This document shows positions 38,001 to 50,500 of a DNA stretch of 64,000 nt, in pieces. Under the pieces are notes generated by a model that was not told where the DNA came from, did no database searches, and was given only the letters and a program-made list of their open reading frames with translations. Every line of letters starts with the position of its first letter. Position 1 is the stretch's first letter. The translations under genes and the position numbers were made by a program. The stretch comes from Rotaria macrura. Taxonomy: Eukaryota > Rotifera > Eurotatoria > Philodinida > Philodinidae. The stretch lies in NCBI GenBank assembly GCA_900239685.1, contig OENT01000333.1, positions 1 through 64,000 on the forward strand. Direction: 5' to 3'.

Positions 38001-39176
38001 GAAGAAGTTTTCTTGCTTACATCTATTACTAAGAATGTTAGGAAACTATCAAGCCTAGGTACTCATATAGTTAAAAAATCGATTCTTAATGATACAGTAG
38101 TATTGATAGTTGCCTGTGCTTTCATTTTTAATTTCAAAATTTACTCTGATTTAACTAAATGAATTATAAAAATGAATCGAAAACTACATGATAGTATAAT
38201 CAGAATGGTTCAATCATAGTAGAAGTTATATCGATCTGAAATTTTCTAATTATTACTACCATAGACTTTGTTGAAAGTGAGCAAAATCGATTTTTAGTTA
38301 GTTTCTGAATTTCTCAAACATCATCTATATGCATACATAACTTCATCAGACTAAAAGAAACTTTTATTCTTTGTGTATATTGTAAATAATTTTAAATTAA
38401 AAATACTTCCGTATCAGTCATGTGTAAATATTTGACGATGCATGAATTTAAAGTAAAAAAAACACTTCTATAATATAAAAGAGACATCTGCAAGACGCTC
38501 TGTCAACTGAATGAGAATTGACTATTTTTAATGTGGTGTGAAGCACTATGTTTATGTAGTCCTTCAAGAATTTACTCGTTCAGTTTATATTTTGCGTAAG
38601 CATCATAACTAGTGATTTGGTGACACAGTGATCTCGAAAACCAGATATCCGAAAGTAGTTGTTATAACGCGAGATTCAAGTGTCGAGATTAAACCAATCA
38701 TATATTTCTTCTATTTTGCTACCTTCATCATAAAACTGTTAGCAAAACAAATTAATAAAAACGAAAGCGAAAAGTACGCGCCACTCTATCTTCTCATACG
38801 TGAAACAGCTCATAGTAAACAGTGAACCATTGAAATAATTAATCGATCAGGTATCTATAATTTTTAGAACTCTGCTCCTACGATTTTTTTAGAGTTCACT
38901 GAGTGATAAATATTTTGAATAACTACTTTTCATGTTGCATCAACGTGAAATCAGTTAGTTGAGGAAAATGGTCGGTCTATGATTGGAAAGCCACACGATA
39001 ATATTTCTGATCCTTTAGAGCCATTAAAATCGATCCATCGACTGACTAATTGTTTTCAAGGCAACATTCGTTTTCGTAAGAGCAAAGAAAATGCTGATTA
39101 CTTGAATTTCGTGAAAATGTTGAATATCGAAATTTTTAAAAAACTTAGAAAAATAAGACGTTTATCAGATCATATG

Positions 39177-39240
39177 GGCATGGATGTGGGTGTGGTTATC
39201 TCTCAGATGAATCCATACTAACACCCATCTAACCATGCCA
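39177..39240. repeat. Hairpin with GATGTGGGTGTGG arm
   Basis: GGCATGGATGTGGGTGTGG and AACACCCATCTAACCATGCC pair imperfectly around a loop of about 26 bases. The arm carries TGTGGGTGTGG and resembles the G-rich ends of the hairpin at 6821-6940. Confidence 0.5.
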
Positions 39241-39868
39241 CACTCACACCCTCCTCTCATACAGTTTCTTTTTCTTCATTTTCTGATTGTATTTCTACCT
39301 TATTCCTTTCGACGTTTTCCATCAATTCGGATTTGATCCAGGTTCAAGCTTATATATACATTCTCAAATATACAGATTTATTATATTAATATTCGTATAG
39401 ATTCGTTTTTCATATTTTAAAAATGGATTCAATCAACTACATAGGTTCTTGAACGAGAAAATGATTATTAATTCGATAGTATGCGCATCATTTTGACGTT
39501 ATTTAACGATGAATATTCTCGAAAAAAATCCTCTTTTTATGTATTGTTCATTTTCAGATTTGATGATAAATCTATACGATGATTTGTGACGTAAAGGATT
39601 AACGTAGCTTTTATATTTTATCTGAAATTCTTCAAAACGAAGCATTTCGTCAAAATATTTGAGTTATTGAAAATACATTCTTGAATTAGAACGTCATCTT
39701 TTCCAACGAGACTTAAGTTTTAATATGAGAATATGCGTATAGAAAGGAAATTCGGATTTCAAACCAACTTCGACGTTGCTCCGTATGCGTACTGCAAAGA
39801 CATCGTTTGAACCTAGCAAATATATCAGTATTTCAAATCAGTGTTCTTAATAGGAATCTGAAATAGGA

Positions 39869-40345
39869 TGCACGGGTACACTTTGTTTTTCAGGACAACA
39901 TGTATCACTAGCACACTGTTTTGTAGACCTTAGGTGTAAAAAGTGTACGAGAGGCGTAAAACTGGTGTGTTGCCACAAAATAAAAGCTTCATTTTATATT
40001 CCACTCTAATAAGCACATGAAGATTATTTAATGCATAAAAGTAAAATGCTTTTAAATCACAAAAGAAAAAGAGATCTCACTGAATAAAAGATATTAACTG
40101 ACACATGCGCCAAATGCTCGAATTCATCCACAGCTTGACCATACCCAATAGATAAATTTCTTCAAAGCAAATAGGTTCGAAAACTGTTAAAAACAAAGTG
40201 TGCAATTAAATTTCAGTGTGTATAGCGTACACACTGTTTTTTTCTTCTGCAACGTGTAAAACAGTCTGTAAATTCTGTTTCATTAGGGTGCCGTACATTT
40301 TGTTTTGCTGGTTACACTCTTTCATTATGAACGTTGTTTCGAATT
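39869..40345. repeat. Region bounded by a short direct repeat and rich in GTGTAC words
   Basis: TGCACGGGTACACTTTGTTT near 39870 and TGCCGTACATTTTGTTTTGC near 40290 are similar and in direct orientation. Between them GTGTAC, GTGTAAAA and GTGTG words recur in both orientations. It may be a decayed mobile element; boundaries are uncertain. Confidence 0.3.
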
Positions 40346-41160
40346 GAAATCATTAAATATATTCGATAATGTATTGAATGATAAATTAAATTCTAGAACT
40401 ATCTTAAAATAAATGTATCAAAAAGATCTAATTGTATTATCATCAACAATATCGTATAACGATCGAACTTTGTCCCATTCCAAATTTGAAATTCAACAAA
40501 TATGATTTTGTACTTGATAGATATTTTATCATAGATCTAATGTAAAATACAATGCTAAAAATTCGACAATATTTGTTGCTTACTTCTCTAAGATTGAAAT
40601 TAATCATAAACGATAGTTTTATGAAAAATTTCCTTTATATATGCATTAACTTTTCTATAGAACATGTTATTTATTTATTGACTTTGACAACACATCAACT
40701 GAGATAGTTTCTTCGAATGGAAAACTATCTAACGAAGAAGAAGAAGAAACACATTTACCTTTCATCACTGATATTGTTATCAATATGAAATATTTAATTG
40801 AACTCAATCTAGGACAGAAGAAAACATTATGATCGAACACAATTCCATGTTCAATATGGTTTCTTCACATAACAGATAACAACAAAAGAGCTTGTCTTCA
40901 AATGATGCCGAATACATCTCATTGTTTCTTCGAATTTGTAACAGATGGATATGATTATATAGAGAGATCTATCATACATGAATAAATTTTTCTTTTGTGA
41001 AATTTATTTTTTCAAAGTCTTCTAAATACACGAGACAGATGATGTCTCATTATGGCATGAATAATTTGAATTCACGGCAAACGAAAACAAAACAAAAGAC
41101 AATTAACTATATTTGCAAGAACAGAAGAAAAACACGAACACAAAATTAGTTAAATGAAGA

Positions 41161-41746
41161 TCAAGTTTCAGTTGAACGATAAACTTGGCAACGAAGTTGA
41201 ATATTTTCTTGTTTTAAATGTGCATTCTCAAGACGAAGTTTAACATTTTCTTGTTCGAGCCAAGTAGCTCTAAAACAGTAGAGAAAAAGCAACATATTTT
41301 AATTTATACATTCGAAGTAAACTTAATGTTTTCTTATGTTACCTTAATGCTATTTCATCTTCTTTTGCTCGTCGTGCATCACGACTACGTTTAGCAGCTT
41401 CATTATTTTTTCTTCTTCGTTCCCAATAATTATCATCGTGATTTTGTGGCGATGACGATGATGTGTTTGATTCAACAAGTGCATTTGTTGTTATAGAATT
41501 AGCACATTGATCTTGTTGATTGAAATTTATTATCTGCTTGTAAAATTGTTTAAAAATATTTTCATTGGAATTCAAATGATTATCCAATATTGAATAGGAA
41601 TTAAATGGACGTATGAGTCTACTTTGAATTTGTGCTGTTGAACAATCAATAGATCGATTGAGTTGTTGCTTTTGTATTGATTCAATAAAATATTTCAAAA
41701 ATAATTCTTGTTGAAATCTATTTGTATTTTCTTCATTTTGATCCAT
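41161..41746 (-). CDS. PAR-type bZIP transcription factor, short paralogue
   Basis: Exon 1 (41343-41746) and exon 2 (41161-41269) are joined by a 73-nt GT-AG intron in phase 2, giving 170 residues. The start ATG is preceded by in-frame TGA, and a 3' splice site TTTCAG at 41800 suggests an upstream 5'-UTR exon. The N-terminal 100 residues are Gln/Asn-rich and probably disordered. The basic region YWERRRKNNEAAKRSRDARR followed by KEDEIALR is the hallmark of PAR/E4BP4/giant-type bZIP factors, and exon 2 supplies the leucine zipper (heptads LEQENVKLRLENAHLKQEN). It should bind TTAYGTAA-type sites as a dimer in the nucleus. The zipper is short and ends at TET. A close paralogue on the same strand begins about 4 kb upstream. 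Confidence 0.85.
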
Positions 41747-41799
41747 GTATGATCAGCTATATCGGCTGATGTATCAAGCCGAAATGCGACCGATGGAAT

Positions 41800-44700
41800 C
41801 TGAAACGAAAAACAAAAAGATTTGTTTGATTCGCCATGCACGAAAAAATCACTACATATTTGCTGAATGCAATTTATCATCAACGATTGTTATTTGATCA
41901 TTGATCACAAAAAAAAAATTTCTGATATCGTTCTCTCCTTTTATTTCTCTCGTTTTCTTTTCTATCCATATTCAATATTTGCTCATTCCGTCCATAGAAT
42001 GCACTTGTGTTTCTTTTTGCGTTCGTCAGAAAAGCTCATTTGATTGAATCTTTCTCTTGTCGCCATCTAATTGACTCGTACGTTTGATTACATACGATAT
42101 TGAATCATTACTTACGGGCGTTTCTATAGGAAGAGAAAGATATATATATATATATATAGATTTCGTCATGGGTCTGTTAGTTTTTGTTTTTTAATCGAAA
42201 AATAGATTACGCAAAATCTATCCAACGGTTCTCTGCGTATAATTGATAGAGCGAACGATTATTCTGACCCCCGTCGATTAGAATGATGAAAAGTGAGGTC
42301 AGCTTTTTTCTCTTCTTTTTCTTCTCACTTGAAAACAAAATATTTGACCATCATCGGCATGCTCAGTAAATTCAAGGTCATGTTATGTGTGAACGATAGT
42401 AGGATAGAATTAAATAACACAGCAAGAGTTCTTTGGTCAGTGATCGATGTGAATACGAGAACGAAAAAAGAAAGAGAATAGATTGAATCGTCATTATGCA
42501 TGCATAGGTCACTGGTCATTCAATAAACACTAATTACTCATAGTGGTTGTGTGAGAGAAAAAGATATATCTTGATGATATTATTTCAATGAGAACGAGAA
42601 AAACAAGAGCGAAGTTTAACCATAGGAATGAATGAGATATCGGTTGTGTTCATGTTTTAATTTCTAAATATGATCAGTTCTTTGAGTTTGAGAGTAGCAT
42701 TTCCATCATTTGTCGATGAGAGTTGGCGAAACAAGTGTTCGCATTTAATCTTGGATCAAGGTTAGAAGAACGGTCCCATTCTAACGATTGACACAAGAGA
42801 AAAACGTGTGAATAAAATACTACCGGATGTAACTTTAAAAGGAAATCCTCAAAAGTTTCAGAAGAAAGTAAACTTTCAGAATTGATCAAAATATCATCGA
42901 ACAAGAGTATTCGCGTGTATCATGAAAATCTTTGTGACTATGCAGATGTATGTAATTCATTTTATCATGATGCGTTCGTCACATGTTCAATAGAACAAAA
43001 CAAAAAATCGATAAACATTGATGGAGTGACTCAATACACTCAACGGATGTTTATTTTATACATTGAATTCTTATTTTGTTGTTATTATGAATGAATAGTT
43101 CAATCGTTCGACTAATCAGTCTTCAATGATGAAGATTTTCTTTTTATTTGCATCTTCACATCCTGCAAGTGATGGTTCATTAAATAAATTTTCAAGTGCA
43201 ATTAAATTCGTTCGAGAACTCTAAAATGTACAATCATCAAAAGGATATCTTACCTCATGTGAAAAAATTCATAGTTTCCAAGTTTTACATATAATGATTA
43301 AAAAAGAACTTTTGTAGAAGACGAATAGTTCGTGTACGATTCATTGAACTATTTCATATGAATTTCCATGAACAATAACAATTCAGTGTACTCTCCGTAT
43401 CATTCAGAATATTGTTAGTTAAATTTTGCTACATGAGTATTTCACAGTTCGCATCTATATGTTTTGATCTTTATAAATTTGTGATAATCTTGATCAAGAC
43501 ATCATCGGAAAAGGAGGAGTAATCTCTTTTCTTTAGTTTAAATCCACTCTTGATTTTCTATCGATTCGTTTTGTCTTTTGATGTTTTAACACTTCTTTAG
43601 ATCTTTTTAAATATTTGACATTTTGAAAAGAAAAGTACACTTATGTGTATGACGACGACGTCGTCTATTCTTTTAATTTTCAATGATTATCATGTGTTAT
43701 ATGATCCGATGAAATAATCATTGAGTAACATTGAGTGATCTTGTCTAACACATTGGTGTAAAAAAGAGGTGACAATCGATGTACATATATTGAATTCTAA
43801 GTAACAGATTTTTCTCTTGATATTATCAAAAGCACAAAATGACAAATGAAATCTGTTCTATTGTATTCTAATCTTGAAAAATTTTCACTACAACGGATGT
43901 TTATTTCGATGTATTACGTCAATCTCTACATCTTCATCATCACCATCATTTATCATCGATTGAAAAACAGATGCAAAAGCATTGAATTCAATACACATAA
44001 TATACATGTATATATATATATATATATATATGCAGATATAAGACAAACGAAAAGAAAAAATGATCAATGATAATTATACGAGAAAAGGTCATACTTGATG
44101 GAATTAAGAAAATTACAAGAACATATGGCCATATAATGATGCTAGAACTAGAATAAAATCAATATTAAAAACAACAAACCGATGAAATGTTTAAACAAAG
44201 ATAACAGTCAAAATTTTTGCTTTGAAATGAGAATAATATTTATTTTCTATAATTATCAGAACACTTTCTTTTATCAGCTCACAGAGCAGAATCTATGTAC
44301 TGTCTTTATTAATCACACCGGAAATCGATTTGTGTTAATTCTAATGCAAGGTCAGTGTAACTTGCAATTCAGATTTCTTTATTATTAAAGTACTTCGCAA
44401 TAGATGTCATAACGTAGTTGACATACTGCTAAACAAATAATCCAAGAGATTAAGCACAGTCTGTTATCATATTGAATTATAATTCAAAACGAATTTCCCT
44501 TAAGTATTTAACCAACAAATGCAAATACTTAGCAATGACGAATCTCGATCATAGTTGATTTCGTTAAATTTGAAGTATTTTTGGATGGACTACACAAAGA
44601 AACTAATACTAAGTAAACGCAAATAGAATACATTATCTTATCCCAGTACAATATCAATAGCCTCATAGTTTTCATTCAAATAAATACTATTCATACATGG

Positions 44701-45751
44701 ATAAATTAAAAAAGATAATTACTAAAATAAACATAATTATTATTGAAAATCTCGTCACTCGTGCATAGTCAATTTTTTTTTTGACTTCTCCTAGTACTCA
44801 AATATGATCAAACGTTTCTTAACAAGTCATTTAAATTATACTATAATAGACCCTACTAATTATTGAATTCATCTACTAATTTTTTTACCTCGAATTAATT
44901 TCCTTTCATATCCGATTTCTAGCTATCATATTATCAAAAAATAAATAAATAAATTTGACACATGTTATCATCAAATAATTACATGACATTCTTTTTCTTT
45001 TTTCCTAACTATTCCAGTGTCAAATATAATTAAATCTTATGATTACAAGAAAAACACATACATACTTTTCATCGTGCTTGTTTCAAGAGAAAAAAAGAGA
45101 ATTTTCGACTTTTTTTTTATGTTTTCAAAAATGTTTTGTCTATTAGAATATGACAAAAGGAAAACAGTCGGCATCAATAGATAGACACATTCAATGAGAT
45201 TTTGTATACATTTAAAAGACAGTGAACAAAGAAAACGAGAGAAAAAAAACAAATATGACACAAAGACATATACATTTAATTGATTCTAATGAAATCTAAA
45301 CAACAGCAGCAACAACAGAAAGAAAAGGATACGAAGCAACAACAGCAGCAGCAAATATTGCGTAAAAAAAACTAAATGTGAAGCACGTGAAACAAATTAA
45401 GGGAAGAACTAAAACGCAAACGTAAATGATGTCATGAAATGAAGCAAATAAAGTATATCGTCAACTATGGAAACAAAACGAAAAAAAGAAAACATTAATG
45501 GTCACTTATACATGGCATATGAAGAAACAAAAAGAAAATGAAAAATTTACTCTCTTGACAAAGCAGTCCGAATAGATAGATAAATACATAAGTTCGAGCT
45601 CGGCTCTATACTATGTATTTAAAGAAGACTGCCTAGCAGAGATAGATATATGAACTCGATGAATACATGAATACTTTTGACACCACATAAAGGAATTCTT
45701 AATTGATCAAAGCATCACCGAGAGAACATACACGGGGATATATATCAATGA
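41800..45751. other. Spacer between the two bZIP genes
   Basis: No gene is supported. It contains AT microsatellites (42140-42159, 44009-44032), a palindromic GACGACGTCGTC at 43654-43665, and CAG/CAA-rich stretches at 45299-45360 just beyond the 3' end of the long bZIP gene. A 76-codon frame at 42674-42904 lacks an ATG. Confidence 0.45.
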
Positions 45752-46689
45752 CTATGATGTAGCATAGACCATACATCGTAATTTAGCAGTTTCTTGTTTT
45801 AATTGAGATACTTCGAGACGTAGTTTAATATTTTCTTGTTCGAGAATGGCCGCTCTAAATAAATGATAAAAACAAATGTGTAGTCATCACTATGTTTTGT
45901 TTTCGTTTTCACAATGAATCAGGTCAAAACGTAAATATGAAACAATCGATTTACCGTATGGCAATTTCATCTTCTTTGGCACGTCGTGCATCCCGACTTC
46001 GTTTAGCAGCTTCATTATTTTTTCTTCTTCGTTCCCAATAGGCATCATCTTTAATTCCATTATTTGGATCATCGTTATTATTTAATGAATTATTATTGTC
46101 ATTGCTCGTATTTTCAGTTGTCGTACTATCTTCACTGACTGATGCTGCTTCCATGGTTCGATGTCGTTTTTTTGGTGGTTGTAAGATTTGTGTACCAGAT
46201 GATGAAATAAAATATGATTGTTGTTGTTGTTGTTGGTGTTGGTGTTGTTGATGTTGTTGTTGTTGTTGTAACCGTTGTTTAAGACGTTCTTGTGTTTGTG
46301 CTAATCGTTTACGATTTGATGTTGTACGACTAGCTGCTTCAGCAAGAATATTTGTTTGCTCAGTTGCTGTCGTTGGACAAAAACCAAGTGGTAACATTAA
46401 TGGTTCACGTGGATACGCTTTAAATGGTCGTGTTGGTTTACCATTTTTATTTGTTAGTAAAAATGGAAATGCTGATGATGGTGATGATGATTGAAGATTT
46501 TGTAACATTGTTGATATAAGTTGTTGTTGTTGTTGCTGTTGTTGATTGGGTACGGGTGATGATGGTGTTGAACAATCATTATTGTCATCAGTTGAACGAT
46601 GGGAAGAAAAATCTATTGGACTTTCAGCTGTTGATGATGCTGATGACGTTGATGGTGGTGATATCGGTTCAAGTTTTTGCTGTTGTTGA

Positions 46690-46720
<31 letters not shown>

Positions 46721-47457
46721 GAACTTGAAGTCGGGCAGCGGCTGCAGCAGCCATAACGGCGGCAACATTCTGTTGTGTAAGTAATTTCAAAATGAGTTCT
46801 TGTTGTTGTGAAGATGTCATGGAAAGAGAATCGATTGGAATCGGCAGTGATGGTTGTTGTTGATGCTGTTGTTTTTTGGAAGTTGTAATTGATGGTGAAG
46901 AAACAGAAAGAGATTTTTGTAAACTTTCGTTTTCAACTTTTTCGATCGCTTGAGCTAGTAGTTGAAGACGGTAATGTTGTTGTTGTTGTTGAATATTATC
47001 TGTATTAGGACTTATAGATAACTCTTCGTTTGTCACTGGGCCAACCTGATACAAAAAAGGAAAATAGAAAACGATGACTAGAAAAATTACGACTTTTCTT
47101 TTTCCTTCCTTATGTATTCCTACATTAGTGACATAAATATATATTTATTTATTTATTTATTTATTTACATAAATATATGTGTATTGGTATGAATGATGAT
47201 TCAGTCTTTTATTTGTTCGGATAGCAATTTTTGTTCTTTATCTGTAGAATTTCGAAACTATAGTTTCAAATCGTTGGCAATGATCTACATATAGCTCATA
47301 ATGTAGTATATCAATGATTCTTTATCGTGTCTACAGAAAAGTAAATACTACACCGATTAAAAGACAAAAAAAAATTCAGATTATTTCTTAAGATTTTGAT
47401 ATCATGATGCAATATATATTTATAATTAGATCATTGTGACATTGAAAAACTTACCAT
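45752..47457 (-). CDS. PAR-type bZIP transcription factor, long polyglutamine-rich paralogue
   Basis: I reconstruct three coding exons: the ATG alone at 47455-47457 followed by donor GTAAGT, the main exon 45955-47045 (after acceptor TTTGTATCAG), and the last exon 45752-45854, for 398 residues. An in-frame TAA lies eight codons before the ATG. Residues to about 330 are low-complexity, with polyGln tracts encoded by CAA-rich runs (plus-strand TTG repeats near 46218-46271, 46520-46545 and 46679-46722), Ser/Thr-rich linkers and a Pro-rich FKAYPREPLMLPLGF segment. The DNA-binding region YWERRRKNNEAAKRSRDARR and KEDEIAIR is followed in the last exon by a zipper (LEQENIKLRLEVSQLKQE). The intron splitting the Arg codon is at the same place and phase as in the short paralogue. 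It is a nuclear DNA-binding factor of the HLF/Pdp1/giant/NFIL3 group; the exact orthologue is uncertain. Confidence 0.85.
47142..47167. repeat. (ATTT)n microsatellite in the bZIP first intron
   Basis: An ATTT tetranucleotide run lies inside the 409-nt intron (47046-47454) that separates the start codon of the long bZIP gene from its main exon. Confidence 0.85.
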
Positions 47458-47542
47458 TCTCTTTTCTTTCTTTATTTTTTATAGATCCGTTGTTCGTTAT
47501 ATTATATTCACCGGGAATAGATAAAATGGGTCTACCAATAGA

Positions 47543-47587
47543 TGTTGTTGTTGCTTCTGCTCAATCAATAGACAAGCAACAACAACA
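47543..47587 (-). promoter_or_regulatory. Perfect 14-bp hairpin in the probable 5' leader of the long bZIP gene
   Basis: TGTTGTTGTTGCTT (47543-47556) and AAGCAACAACAACA (47574-47587) are exact reverse complements around a 17-base loop. They lie about 90-130 nt upstream of the start codon, in what is probably transcribed leader. A regulatory role is only inferred. Confidence 0.45.
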
Positions 47588-50500
47588 CTATCAATCTAGA
47601 AAAATGTCCTTGTGAGCACTGAATATGAATGAAAGCGAATAATATGTTTTTAGTTGCGCTCGATGACGAAGGAAGGCGATTGCGTGATTTGATTCGTCTT
47701 TCTTTCCTTCTGTTTTTTGTCCTTTCACTCCTTTGCTTCTCGATTTCTCTTGTTCTTTTTTTTCCTCTTTTTTTTTCTTACGTCGTTTTTTTCACTTGTA
47801 TATGTCTGATTGCATTAGATTACTAGTAGTCGCTGTCATAGACAGCAACAGCCGCTTTCTTTTTTGTTTTGTTGTTTTTTCTCTTGCGTAAGTTAAAAAC
47901 GAGACATCGAAGAAAGAAGAGAACACACGTTCTACAATATTGCCGTTACCACCAAGAGAAAAAAAACAAGATAACCGGTCTCGGTTTATTACTAGTTCCT
48001 TTTGTCACTCTTGTCGTGGTTACAAAAAAATGTGTTCTACTCTTGATGTTAGATGCGTTTTCTTTTGAGTAGAATTATGTAATTTTTCCTTTTTTCTTTC
48101 TTTTCTGTCGCTCTTTCAAGTCACATAATTTTTCTTTCTTTTTATGGTTTCCCTCGTAATATTTTGCTATTCCTTTTTTATGTAATATTACGTTATGTAG
48201 TCGTGTCTATGCCGACTTGTTTTTTTCGGCTTTCTTCGTTCTTTTTTTCTCCCTTCTCATCTCATACAATCACCATAAATATATATATATATATATATAT
48301 AAGATTCTTGGTGATGGCAATAATACGACAACAACACAGCCCCAGTAGTTCTCAACAAAATACTTTTTCCTTTTTTCTCTTCTTATGTTGTTCCCTCGAT
48401 TTCTCTATGTGATGCAAATATCGTTCTCTTGTTTTGTTTTTCAAAAAAAACTTACTTCATCAATAATATTCATCATATGAAAAAAGCAAAATTTTGTATT
48501 TGTTAACACAAAAAAATATAAGACAGAACGGATTTGTTGCTGTTGTTTGTATCGTTATTATACTATATGCAAATGCAAATAACTAATTCGAACAAGTTCG
48601 ATGACCTTGAACACGACTGTATACTGACCGATGGTACAATATGAAATGATTTTTTTTTCCTCTTTCTATTTCTCGTGTTTCATCAATCACCCTCTGGTCA
48701 AGGTCAACAGGATGCGATGTAATCATGCAAGCACATTCACCATTCTCGTTTTTCTCTTGCTTGTTCGATAAGTTTGTACATAATTCGTACGTGAGTGGTC
48801 ACTATCCATCGGTCACAAGCAAGGTCATGTTTTTGCGCGAATATGAACGATCGATTTCATAAGGCCATAAGGCGCGCACAGGATGCATATGTGCTTATTT
48901 TTTTTCTTCTCTTCTCTTGTTTCTTAACGAGTTCATGCATTCAATAATACTCAACCAACAACAGTCGAATTGAACATTGAACAAATGTCATTATTTGAAG
49001 ACAACCTTGAGTAGGCGAACAACACACCTGCTCGTTTAGAGTGAATCTTAAGGATGAAGAAAAAAAGAAAGATAGAACTAAGATTATGGAAGGATGAAAA
49101 TCAACGGTATTAAATGATGTAGATTAATAAAGAAAAAAACAGAGGAAATGTGAGCTTGGCTTTCTAAAATTTTTACTTAAGATTGACGTTGACTATTTAT
49201 AATAATGTCACATTTTCAACTTTATGAACTTTATAGAGAAAATTGATTTTCTTATAGTTCTTGTAATAGACATAGGACGAGTTAAATGTTATTTTACATT
49301 ATGCTGTCTAGATGTGTGATTCTGTGTACGGTTCGATAATATGAACATACTTAATAATTTATAGCTGAAACACACTTATGCATGACTTCATATTGTGTTG
49401 TAATGGTGTATTGGAAAAAAGTGTTTTCAAACGACATTATTTTCACTAATTTTTTCTTTGTTTCATTTTAACGTGTGAGTGAAGTTGCTAAGAGGCGACA
49501 GACTCGTCTATATTAATGAAATGAAAAAGTAGAAGAATGAATGCGTCTTTTTATTTTATTTCATCTCTCTATTTCTCTCTTTTTCTCTATATCAATATAT
49601 GTTAAGTATTAAGGCATCATTTGACGAAAAATGTTATCATTATCGAATTCAATTCTATTGCCAAAGATCAGTAGGTCATAGTGATCAACTTTCAAATACA
49701 TAGCATAATTCTAATGATTGAAACAATTGATTTTCACAATCGTTGAAAACAATTATTTGATTTATTTTTCTTTATCGACACATAACTTTTACTGTAATCG
49801 AATTTCGCTACGAACGAGACATTCTATTTTCTACATTAAACTATAGTGATTGTAACTTATACTAAGTAATATGACTATAGAACTATTTACCTAATAGAAA
49901 ATAAGATAGTGTAACAACTAGCTAATAATAACTACATAGATAATTTCCTTGTATGAATATTATGTAAATTATTATTAGACTAGTCGTTAGGAATATTACT
50001 GAAGTGAATTGAGAATCAGCATGAATTAAAACATAGCACTAGCAACTGCATATAGACATCTAGTCAACTCTTTCAAATCGATTAGCGAACAATTTACTTC
50101 TGAGAGTCTCTTATTCGGTTCAATACGGATATTTATTTCTATCTCTTATATCGTGTATAGTAGTAAAAGAAATAATTCTATTTGCGGTCAACATTGTCAT
50201 AGACTTCTCAAATATTCTAGTAATTCTTGAGATGCACATCCTGCGAAAAATCTTTACTATAAGATGGATCAATGCTAAAACAGACAATTGAGATATGAGT
50301 AATTCTTCATCGACTTTACAGTTCTGTTGTTTTGATCATGAAAAAATTGAGTCAAGTTTTCAATGTCAGATAATCAATTGGACAACATTCACGCGTATGA
50401 TTATTTGATATTGTTATAAATTTCGAAGTTCTTCGATAATTTTAATCTCTATTACAAATTTTCCATTGTTTATGACTGCTGTTACACATCTAGTCGAATA

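Larger units (their letters stand above)
35076..41160. other. AT-rich spacer, no gene seen
   Basis: About 6 kb without a supported gene. An 80-codon frame at 38979-39221 (MIGKPHDNISDPLEP...) looks somewhat protein-like but ends inside a hairpin and has no known domain. A GC-richer hairpin GGGAAC...GTTCCC occurs at 35700-35724. Confidence 0.45.

Noticed and set aside
42674..42904. 76-codon minus-strand frame (FDDILINSESLLSSETFEDF...) upstream of the short bZIP gene
   Set aside because: It starts with a TTG, has no in-phase link to the exon beginning at 41799, and the possible 43-nt intron inside it breaks the frame.
46556..46756. Plus-strand Val-rich ORF
   Set aside because: Antisense shadow of the polyGln-coding tract of the bZIP gene.
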